Both the position numbers and the translations under genes were made by a program. The notes below the pieces were generated by a model. The model made no database searches. It saw nothing but the letters and a program-made list of their open reading frames with translations, and had not been told where the DNA came from. Shown piece by piece: positions 55,440-64,000 of a DNA stretch of 64,000 nt; position 1 is the stretch's first letter, and the number at the start of each line of letters is the position of its first letter. The DNA is from Siderastrea radians (taxonomy: Eukaryota > Cnidaria > Anthozoa > Scleractinia > Rhizangiidae), in the NCBI GenBank assembly GCA_964017195.1, contig OZ024900.1, forward strand, positions 32,380,641 through 32,444,640, given 5' to 3'.

Positions 55440-56075
55440 CGGACCAGGCTCCAGCTAAGTTATTTGCCCAGAAAAGAATCGAGTGGCCCTGTCGTCTCTG
55501 TAGCCCGCTCGTAACTCTTCGTAACACTTCGGCCTTCAGTAGTACCTGACATCCAATTACTAAAAAAAGGGTCGGTAATTCACCCCCCCCCCCCCAAAAA
55601 AAAACGGACTTGAGTGCTGCTGGTTTACAGGTGTGTACGGTGTTTCCATCTTCGTAATGCCACCGTCAGTCTCTGAAGGTCAGCGCACGTGTTTCGTAAA
55701 TCTTCGGAAAATGTTCGGCCTTCTGTCAGACCTTGCTCCTAGTTGGTTATTTCCCCACAAAAGACTCGAGTGTTGCCGGTGGCCGTGTTCGTAATCTTCG
55801 AAATATTATCGTCAGTCCCTGAATCCCACGCACTCTTTTCGTAAATCTTCGTAACATCTTCGGCCTTCACAAGGACCCGACTCCCAATTGGTTGGTTACC
55901 CGGGAAAGACTCAGAGTGTTGCCAGTATATGCTGTTCCAATCTTCGTAATACTGTCGCCGGCTCTGTAGTCTAGCGGACTTCTTTTGCAAGACACTCGGA
56001 TTCTATTCGGATCTTACTCTTGTTTGGTTATTTGCCCAGAAAAGACTCAAGTGCTGCTGGTGTTCGCTGGACCGT
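55440..56075 (-). repeat. Tandem array of the end of the last CWC25 exon
   Basis: Segments like TTATTTGCCCAGAAAAG then ACTCGAGTG (plus strand) recur near 55481, 55612, 55768, 55914 and 56049, spaced about 130-155 bases. The last of these is the real CWC25 coding end, including its stop. Units also share CTTCGTAA and TTCGGCCTTC words. Confidence 0.8.
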
Positions 56076-59000
56076 GTTGATGTTTCGGCGAATGCGGTCA
56101 CTGACAGAGGAAGTCGTTTTCGAGGAAAACGACTGAATTTTCATGTCCCTGTTAGAAAGATAAGAGAAACAATTATAACACAAAATGAACATACTATTAG
56201 GATTTATTAATCAAAACGTGACTACAGCTAAAGGGACTGTGTACGGGCTGATTATTCGTATGTACTTGTAGTTACAGGGTCGGGAACTTGCTTTAACTCT
56301 TTAAGCCCCAGTATCAACTTCCATATTCTCCTAAATGGCCTCAATATATTTCTTATGACACAAGTTGGCGGAATTTGTTTAACAGTCAAGACATTTGGTG
56401 ATCATTCCCTTTATTCTCATGACCTGTATGTTTGAACACCTAGTCTCATTCTAAGGAGAAATAAGAAAAGCCCCAGGGGCTTTAGACCCGCCGTTGTTCT
56501 CCCTCCCTCAGGGTGTAAAATATATTACGGTCACTCAAGATACGAGCTGAAGATTCGGCGGAATAGGCCTAGCTACAAAAATCCGGACTTTTTTCGGGAT
56601 TTTTAGAGCTTCACGGGATTGTTAGAGATTTGCAGGGATTTTTAGAGGTTTTGTTGAATATTTTCAAGCTTTTTTGGTTATTTGTTACAAAAAAGCTTGA
56701 AACTTAGAAAAGTTTCGCCACAAGCGATTGTGACAAAACTTTTTGATGCCCCCTCACTGTATCAGTCGGCGGTTTTACCCATAATCCAGCATTCCTTGCT
56801 GTCCGTGAGCTCAAAATGGCGGGCTCAGCAGAGCTTGTTGATTTGGCTGAGACTGAGGGAGCTAGCAGAAAGCCCACCAAAGCCATGGAATTTTCACCAC
56901 AGGTCACTCAATTTTTTAATATCATAGGATTTTTAGAGATTTTTAGGAGTTTTTATGGGATTTTTAGAGATGAAAGCGAAGATTTTTAGCACATTTTTGG
57001 AGAAATCCCGGAAAGATTTTTAGGGTATTTTTCGGGATTTTTGTAGGTAGGCCTACGGCGGAACCCTTTATACTAGACATAGGTCGCGCTTTTTCAGATG
57101 ATTGTCACAAACAAACTAGCCCCACTTGTTTTAGACAGGATTAAATTAATCAAGGATTAGCGTCCACTTTGAATTTTCTTTTTCGTAACTTAGCCAAGGG
57201 GATTCAATAGTAAATTTGCTGTCATACAAACTTTAAGTTAGCAGTGGAAAAACAAAAAAAGAGGAACAGAAACGGAAACCCTTAAGAAACTCTTAAGATT
57301 GGTGTTGGGGCCTGTTTCTCCAACAAGCTCATAGATGGTTTGGGCCATTTTTCTAGCACCTGTTTTGTAAACAACAACGCATAGGAGCCAGTCTCTCGAA
57401 AAGTCTCAAAAACGGTACGGTTATTTTTTTTGAAGGGCTATTTTTCAACAACCACACGTAGAATTTTGTTTCTTACAACTCTTTAAAGTGGTTCGGGTCA
57501 TTTTTCCTGCGGTCTGTTTTTCATACAACCGCGTCCAGGGGGGGGGGGGGGAGCTGTTTCCAAAAACTCTCCTAAACAGTTTGGGCCGTTTTTCTGGGGC
57601 CCGTTTCTTCAAACAACCAAGCCAGAGGCAAAAGAAGATTTGGGCGGTTTTTCTGTGGCCTGTTTTATAAACCACCACTCCTGGAGGCCTGTTTCTGAAA
57701 TTCCCCGGCTACGACTGTTTGGGCCCACAACTATTTCAAGTCTGAAAACTTTCTGGGGTCTGAAACGTAGATAGGAGTTTTAAGAACGGCGCCCCTTGTC
57801 TTCAAATGAAATAACAGTTTCAAACGAAAGACAAACACGGAAGACATAGCTAGCTAAAGCAAACGCACTGTTAGATTCCAGTGAGTAGATGGTCGACTTA
57901 CTTCAAAAATGTTGCACTTTTATCTGTGTCCATTGCTTCTTTTGCTTCTAATCTTGTTTCTTCCTCCTAAAAAAGGCAACAAAACCGCTTTTAAAGTTCA
58001 GAAGACATGAAGAATGACTTTTTGCGTTGCTTTACGCGCAGTTACAGACAACTCTGTATACACAAATACGTGTCATGGACCTATGTCATATTGGGGAATA
58101 TTGGTCGCAAGGCCTGTATTAGAAAAATATTGGGGATATATAAGATCTCCGTATTGGTCACGTATTGGGGAAGTATTGCTTCATGGACCGAGGTAAGGGG
58201 AAGTTTGATAAACTTGCAAAAAACGAGAGCTCAACTCTAGGCCAAGATTCAACTTTTGTGAATAACAGGAGCCATACTACAGGTACATTCTTAGTGTTGG
58301 TGATAAAAGTGGGTCAGTTGGTTAGTCGGCGAGTCAAGTAGTTGTTGGACATTTGTTTTATCTGAAGTTCAGATCCTTGCCATTGTGATGTTCCCTTAGA
58401 AAAGAACCTTTGCTTCACATTGTCTCTCTCCACTCAGGTGCATTTATGGGTACAAGGGAAACGTTAGGGAAATGGAGTAAAATTCTGGGGGCTAACCCTT
58501 TAAGCCCTGATATAAGAACGCATATTCTCCTTACTGTTCTTCATACATCTTTTATGGAGCTAGTAAGGAGAATTTGTCTAAATATCAAGCCATCTTATCC
58601 TTGGTGATCACTTCCTCTATTCTCATCACTTTAATGTTTGAACAAGTAGTGATAATGTAAAGAGAAATTTCATATTTGTCACTATTAGGGTTTAGAGAGT
58701 TAAGCTCCTGCCAGGTGGACTGCCTATTAGCGGTGTAAGAGTTCCTTTGTTTTTGTTTTGTTTTACTTAGTTTTATTACTATTCTTTTGCCGTGTACGAC
58801 TGGGAAACGAGAAATGAAATATAGCACTTTGTCTGCTTAAATCTATACATCAAGTGAAAAGTAAGAGGATAAGTTATTAGCTGTATATGTGATAAAAACA
58901 TTCTTTACCTTGTATCGCTTGACATTTTTCCCTCTCTGCTCATCTCTCCATCTGTATTTCAAAGAGTAACAAGTAAGAATGACGGCAAAAGTTAATGCAA

Positions 59001-62000
59001 GACAACATTTTGATATTTCTGGAACCATGGACAAATTCTTTAAAAGTGTACCTCACGAAAAGAACACTTAAACGAACAGACAAACCAGCATATAAGATAA
59101 TACTCATTCATTCGTTCGTTCGTTCGTTTGTTCGTTTATTCATTCGTTCATTTGTGATATGAAAACTCCTAAAGGGGATATAGTCAGTTGTTTCAGCACA
59201 AAACATTCAAATACTACTTAAAAATCAATGGAAGCCTGGCATGTCAAATATCTTACTTGGCATTCTCCATCATTGCAGCAAGTCGCTTCTCTTTCTCTGC
59301 AGCATCCATTTGCCTGTTGTATCAAAAAAAGATCACAGATCAGCAATCATGTTTTATTTTGTTCAGCCTTTCAGGTCTTTTCTTCACTTGTAGCCCATTT
59401 ACACCAATAAAACATTTTTTTAAATAATAGTCTTTATTGCAAACAAAATATATACAATATACAATACAGTGGAGTTAAAGTATTAGTAGTAGTTTAACAA
59501 AGTGCCATAACTAATTAGGATAAAGCAATAAGGATATGTAGCTAAATAATTAAGTAAATAATATTGGAGCAAAGGCTGGGGATAACACAATCAAATCGTT
59601 TTAGACAATCTTGTTGATTTTCCATGTTCTGTCAAGTTTTAAAGGAACTTTGTCATGGCATTTCATTCATTTTTCTGATCTGACAAAATTATTTTCTTAT
59701 TAAAGGAAGCCTCAAAATAATAGTTTCCTAAGGTAGAAAAACACCAAAGAAGTAATAATAAACCAAAACTAAACGAGGATGGTCACGACTGAGGGAGATT
59801 AAGACAGATTATGAATAACAAACTTGAAAAAACTTGCCAGCTTTTTCAAGATGCGTTATCCGTGACATAGCTCCTTTAAGATACATTCTGCCCTGACACC
59901 AATAAAACGTACTGTACCCTTTCATTCCTGGACTCAGTTAATGTAATATGGCTCATACACTTGTAAGGTGGTTCTAACTGTCAAGTCTGTGGATAAAATC
60001 ATTAAGTGCAAAATGAAAGCTACTGAGCAGTTCTTTCCTGTTGTGCTGTTTATTATGCTGTACAAGGTGGTTCCTACTTTTGAGTCTGTGGATAAAACAG
60101 TTAAGTGTGACCATTCAAATGAAAGCTACTGAGCAGTACTTTCCTGTGGTGCCATATATTATGCTGTACAAGGTAGTTCTAACCTTTCTGTCTGTGGATG
60201 TAATCCCAAGGTGCCACCATTCAAACAAAGCTTCTAAGGTGTACACGCTTGTGGGCTACATTATTTCCCCCATGTAAGGCCATTTAAACCTTGACTAAGT
60301 TTGGGAAACCAGTACAATAATCTTACTTGGTGACTGCAGACCCCCCCTTTTGCCATGCCTTTCGTCTGTCAGGAGAGGGTGATTTCTGTGATTTTCTGGG
60401 GGGTGAGTGTGATGGTGAGTGGGACTTGAGTCGTCTGTCCCTTGGAGGTGAACATGAAGAGTTGTGCCTATGTCTTTGCTCATCTCTTCTTTCCCTATCT
60501 CTTGGTGATCTTGAGCGTGATCGAAAATGAGACCTTTTTCTGTCAGGAGATCTGCAGAAGTGAAAAAATTAGACAAGGATAACGAGTTGGCTTTATTATA
60601 ATTTTCACATTTAGGGTGAGTGCTAGAGGGGTGAAGAGTTTTCATCAGGGGTGGGGGGGAGGGGTGAAGAGTTTTCATCAGGGGTGGGGGGGGGAGGGAG
60701 GGTCTAGACCTTGACCATTTTTCATCTATTAGTTTTTTTAGAAAAAAGAATCTTAAATGAACTTTTTTGCACTTGTGACGTTCTGCCCCACATACCACCT
60801 AATTCCTGCAGCATTTTCTACTACAACAACATTAACTACCTATGTCTGTCAATGTAGTGTTCTCCATTTCTGCGATGTGTTCTTCTGTCTTCTTCTTCTT
60901 CTACTCTTTTCCTTTAAGGAAAAAAATACAAGTAAGAAATGGTCAAATACATCCTGAGAATATGAAGATTAAGTTCTAAAACCAGGGGATGGCCAACAAC
61001 AGGGTGCCACTCTGGCCACACAAATGAACTCATCCCTTGTAGACATGATGCTGATGCACACAGGACCTGAACTCCAGGCAAGGACAACAGTGGTTTTCAG
61101 ATATGAAACAACTCTCTTTATAGGACTTTTAGTAGACATTAACTGCAGTCTATTATAAATATGATTGACTACTTAACACTGTCTGTTCACTGATAGACAG
61201 TGATCATGTGCGCAAAGCGCATTGCATGCAAGATTTCTCTTGATATTTTGTACCTGCAAATATGACTTGAAGGCGTATTGCCTGAGAAAACAGCTGACGT
61301 CTTGCGAGGTCGCCACTTGAGCCCTTGCAAAACGACGTCTGAGTAACGAGCGCAGAAATTCCATACAGATGACACGTTTCCACCCAGATCTTGGTAGTGC
61401 TTCTGATTGGTTGAAATGTGAGGGAATTTCGTTACAACCAATCAGAAGCACTACCTACATATGGGAAGTGACGCGTCATTTTGCAAGGGCTCAAGTAGCG
61501 ACCTTGCGAAACATCGGCTGTTTTCTCAGGCTAGAAGGCGTAAGGTATGCAGATGTGGACATTGACTAATGCAATTAAAGAAAAACTTGATGGCTGCTAC
61601 ATCAGACGCTTGACAGCAGCACTCAAAACAACTTGTGCAGAATATATAACCAACAGGAGCTACCTTCGTCTCCCAATCCTGGGAGCCCCTCCATAAGATA
61701 GATCAAGAGGATGCCCAGTTACCACCTACACTGATTTATTAGAGAGAGATACTAAACTGCAGAGAACTAAGCTCCCCACAGTCATGGAGCAGCACAAGAT
61801 CTGAAAAACTCTCATCACAAAGTATGCCAACACAGTCATCTTTATCTTAGATGGCTTGACCTACTACTATGACATAAACACTGTTGTTTTTCAACTGCAA
61901 TTAGTTAGTCCACTACTAAAACAATTACGGAGGAGATTATTTGTCTGCATTGTCTTAAAGATACAGTCACAGAAAAGTTAGACACTTCATTCATTGCAAG

Positions 62001-63784
62001 CCTTACTGCTAAAAATTTATGAGAAAAGTGAGGAGACCAGTAAATGAAATCACACTGTCACTTAAACACAATTCATTGCTGATGTTACCTCTTCGATTCT
62101 TGGTGACGACTTCTGTGAGTCCCATTCAACATTTCCTTGTCTTCTTTTGCATGTCTCCTATTATTGTTTTCTTTTGATGTGACTCTCATATTGTCTTCTG
62201 ATTCATCACTTCTCTCTCTGTGTCTCTCCTTTCTTCTGTTCTTGTCTCCTCTTGAAGTTTCTCTCATATCCCTGTCCCATTCATCACTTCGCTGCATGTG
62301 CCTATCCTTTCTGGCTTTCCTTCCTTCTTTTGACATTTCTCTCCTTTCATCTTCTGAATCATCACTTCCCTCTCCGTATTTCTCCTTTCTCTTCATCTTG
62401 CTTTCTTTTGCCATTTCTCTTTCGTCATCATCTGAGTCATCACTTTGTTCTGCATGCTTCTTTTTTCTTCCCTTCCTTTCCTCCTTCTCTCTCTTCTTCT
62501 TCTTCTTCTTGTCCTTTTTCTTTTTGCTTGACTTGTCCAAGTTAGCTTGAAGCATCATTTTCAACTGCTTCATTTTCACTGGATTATTGAGCAGTTCTTT
62601 TCTCTTCTCCTCCTCTTTTTTCTTGATAAGAAAAAGAGGATCATCACGCACTTTGGCTGCCAAGTCATTAGCAGTGTTGGCACCAGCGTCATTCATAAAG
62701 GAAGCCCCTGGGACAGTCATCTCCTACAATAAAACAAATTAACATAATTGTTAGACTAAAGCTTAGAAGCGAACACCTTCACTAGCCTAAAGACCATTCA
62801 CTGGAGGAGTTCAACCCAGTTTCTGTAGCATGACACAACTAGGCACACTACTAATCCTCCCTGGTTGTCATCATTATTATGAAGGCAACTTGGCAGGGTC
62901 ATTAGAGGTGCTGACTTGTAACCAAGGTTTTAGCTAGAAGGGGATCCATGCATCCTATGGATGCCACCTTTTTAGATAAATTCATTCAAAATTCACTTAA
63001 ATCTCTTAGAAAATTTAAAAGAAGTGTGCCGCTTGGACATCCAGTTTTCATTTTCTGGCTAAAACCCTGCTTGAAATCTACAGGTTCCTGGTTCATAGAA
63101 TGATTTGTTTCATGGTAGTCTCATGTTGAGATTGTCAGCCACTCTATGTTAATGTGTTGTTCCGGATAATTTCCATACGCCCCCCACGGAGGGTCTTTTT
63201 GGTTTGAAACCCTGGAAATTCCAGTTTAGGCTGATACTTTCCTTTAAAGATTTTGGCCTTTGAGACCCCTTGCCCCTTGCAATTTTCAATGACCCTCTGT
63301 GGTGGGGTTATGGATATTTTTTTGGAGCCACACAATGGCCAAAAGGTTAGCCTTGCACAGGCTGGGAATTAACAAAATGTTCATCTTCAGTTTGGGATGC
63401 TTCTTTCAAAGGTTTAGTTACTCCTAATTACTACTGCAGTGCTAAATACTTCAACACTTAAATCAAGACAGTCAGTTAGTCAGTCATTTATTTATAATTT
63501 TCTTTCTTTTTTTGCTGATTTCTTTTTCAAACAAGACAAAAATGTGTTACGTATTAAGCGGTCAGATAGCTGTTTCCCAAATGGTGGCCATTTAATACAG
63601 GTTCAAGACTGTATGACCATCTCACATAATCGTAATAAAATGTCTTGAACAGTGTACCTCTTCTTTGCCTTGTTCCATGGGGTCTACAGCTTTATCCACA
63701 TGCTTACCCAGTAGATACAATTCACGATCCACTTGATTACCGCCAGCAGCAGCATACATCCAGTCTAGACGCTCTCCCTTTTTC
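56028..63784 (-). CDS. CWC25: Pre-mRNA-splicing factor CWC25 homolog, 8 exons visible, 5' end outside window
   Basis: Exons in transcript order: 63784-63658, 62723-62089, 60911-60840, 60551-60327, 59313-59257, 58951-58909, 57966-57902, 56148-56028 (stop TAA). Phases agree throughout, giving about 447 residues; the first 70 or so of the family, including the N-terminal helix, are missing. Diagnostic stretches: ERLDWMYAAAGG, LYLLGKHVDK, VRDDPLFLIKKKEEEKRKEL then LNNPVKMKQLK, a Lys- and RS-rich middle, MMENAKWRDEQR, and the C-terminal SVSDRIRRNINTVQRTPAAL. CWC25 joins the catalytic spliceosome and promotes the first transesterification in the nucleus; the C-terminal half is disordered and RS-like. 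The exon 60911-60840 is short and low complexity, called from splice phase. Introns hold repeats, and a Gypsy fragment lies just upstream of exon 63784. Confidence 0.93.
56296..56490 (+). mobile_element. TTAACCC-family MITE (CWC25 last intron)
   Basis: Starts near TTTAACTCTTTAAGCCCCAG and ends near CCCCAGGGGCTTTAGACC. The interior resembles 27358-27571 (TTTGGTGATCATT, TTATTCTCATGACCT). Confidence 0.78.
56566..57063. mobile_element. Transposon with 8-bp target duplication carrying an exon-like insert
   Basis: The 8-bp CGGCGGAA lies on both sides (56566-56573, 57056-57063). The ends TAGGCCTAGCTACAAAAATC and GATTTTTGTAGGTAGGCCTA are inverted, and subterminal GGGATTTTTAGAG words repeat. An 8-bp duplication is typical of hAT or P elements. 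The centre (about 56690-56910) is of different, less AT-rich composition; it has ATGGCGGGCTC at 56816 opening a 57-residue frame (MAGSAELVDLAETEGASRKP...), with a donor-like CACAG/GTCACT at about 56908. This looks like a captured 5' UTR and first exon. The host gene is not recognised. Confidence 0.8.
57300..57690 (-). repeat. Degenerate tandem repeat with TTTGGGCCGTTTTTCTG words (CWC25 last intron)
   Basis: About five units, each with a GTTTGGGCC-then-TTTTTC part and a CCTGTTT-then-AACAACCA part, spaced roughly 70-95 bases. A G run at 57539-57551 lies inside. Diverged and of unknown origin. Confidence 0.75.
58310..58490 (+). mobile_element. SINE relative, partial copy 3 (CWC25 intron)
   Basis: CCATTGTGATGTTCCCTTAG, CTCTCTCCACTCAGGTGCA and ATGGGTACAAGGG match the middle of copy 1 (10510-10610). 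The head is diverged and the tail is cut by the next MITE. Confidence 0.65.
58493..58703 (+). mobile_element. TTAACCC-family MITE (CWC25 intron)
   Basis: CTAACCCTTTAAGCCCTGAT on the left and GGGTTTAGAGAGTTAAG on the right. The interior has TCCTTGGTGATCACTTCC as in the other copies. Confidence 0.8.
59102..59155 (+). repeat. (ATTC/GTTC)n microsatellite (CWC25 intron)
   Basis: About 13 tetranucleotide units of ATTC, GTTC, GTTT or ATTT. Confidence 0.93.
59940..60245 (+). repeat. ~106-bp repeat, about three units forward (CWC25 intron)
   Basis: Units have GCTACTGAGCAGTACTTTCC and TTATGCTGTACAAGGT. One frame stays open through two adjoining units (60041-60277), starting in one frame of the repeat and ending in another. 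Confidence 0.9.
61278..61533. mobile_element. MITE of the TAGCCTGAGAAAAC family, second full copy (CWC25 intron)
   Basis: TGCCTGAGAAAACAGC on the left, GCTGTTTTCTCAGGCTA on the right, with the same inner arms (AACGAGCGCAGAAATTCCAT). The right arm has lost the segment complementary to that motif. Confidence 0.88.
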
Positions 63785-63829
63785 CTTTAGGTACACAAAC
63801 ACAGAAAAAAAGTGTCAGCACATTTTTGA

Positions 63830-64000
63830 ACAGACGCCCAAAGGAAACAGACAAACAAGGATTATGCTGACAAGAAACTTCGTGCAAAGGAACGTGATGT
63901 CGGAGAGGGCGATGTCGTTCTATTAGAGCAAAGAAGAGAAAACAAACTGTCACCAGCATACGAGAAAGAGCCCTACAAAGTGCTGGCCCGTTACGGAGAT
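63830..64000 (+). mobile_element. Ty3/Gypsy-type integrase C-terminal fragment, cut by the window edge
   Basis: A 57-codon frame starting after a TGA runs to the window end. It contains DYADKKLRAKERDVGEGD and NKLSPAYEKEPYKVLARYGD, the pattern of the integrase C-terminal region of cnidarian and fish Gypsy polyproteins (a short basic linker, GDxVLL, then LSPxYxxxPYxV). The upstream part is missing or broken. It lies only about 45 bases before the CWC25 exon at 63784, on the opposite strand. Confidence 0.8.

Noticed and set aside
55739..55990. Minus-strand 83-residue frame downstream of CWC25
   Set aside because: It lies in the tandem array of the CWC25 exon end, past the stop; no independent start context or family signal.
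60295..60798. Minus-strand 167-residue frame with His/Pro-rich end
   Set aside because: It is a shadow frame of the CWC25 exon 60551-60327; the correct frame gives an RS-rich sequence and the phases fit.
62137..62550. Plus-strand Ser/Phe/Leu-rich frames
   Set aside because: Antisense of the Lys/Glu-rich CWC25 exon; the composition is a mirror artefact.
63645..63926. Plus-strand 93-residue frame near the right edge
   Set aside because: It crosses the antisense of a CWC25 exon and then a wrong frame of the Gypsy fragment; a chance composite.

Overview
The window is nuclear DNA of an animal, most likely an anthozoan cnidarian such as a stony coral. Its genes are intron-rich with GT-AG introns, and the conserved proteins are metazoan-like. 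The DNA looks AT-rich and is crowded with short non-autonomous transposons and tRNA-derived SINEs. The coral assignment is inference from general character; no sequence here fixes the species.

Layout, left to right. (1) 124-3066 (+): the last six exons of an unrecognised gene with a Lys/Glu-rich then Ser-rich tail. (2) 5628-6835: a head-to-tail array of a ~106-bp repeat that recurs at about 14 other places in the window. (3) 7402-7899 (+): a single-exon, degenerate EF-hand-like protein. (4) 8754-9744 (-): a HIF prolyl hydroxylase (EGLN/PHD) sequence without introns and with a broken frame, plus a decayed second copy of its 3' end (8295-8563). (5) 9979-22493 (+): SRP54 in 17 exons, start to stop. 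(6) 24345-28647 (+): ribosomal protein uL5/RPL11 in 5 exons. (7) 33305-54028 (+): a 14-exon scaffold-type protein with SAM, two RA domains, an interrupted PDZ domain and a C-terminal coiled coil. (8) 63784-56028 (-): the splicing factor CWC25 in 8 exons, with the 5' end beyond the window, convergent with gene 7. (9) 63830-64000 (+): a Ty3/Gypsy integrase C-terminal fragment at the right edge.

How the genes relate. SRP54 (protein targeting to the ER), RPL11 (large ribosomal subunit) and CWC25 (spliceosome step one) are unrelated housekeeping genes. The SAM-RA-RA-PDZ protein is probably a Ras/Rap-family GTPase effector or junctional scaffold. I see no operon or pathway cluster. Exons were built by hand from splice sites, reading-frame phase and remembered family conservation. 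In all five multi-exon genes the phases close without a frame break.

Most non-coding DNA is repeats: elements flanked by TAA/TTA (PIF/Harbinger-like), a TA-flanked family with TAGAGCGG ends, a family ending TAGCCTGAGAAAAC, a family ending TTAACCCTTTAAGCCC, an element with an 8-bp target duplication carrying an exon-like insert, SINEs, microsatellites and the ~106-bp repeat. The least explained signals are the ~106-bp repeat (one frame open across the unit, found in introns, intergenic DNA and a 3' UTR), the SAM-RA-RA-PDZ protein with its triplicated basic-Ser motif, and a tandem array made from the last codons of CWC25.
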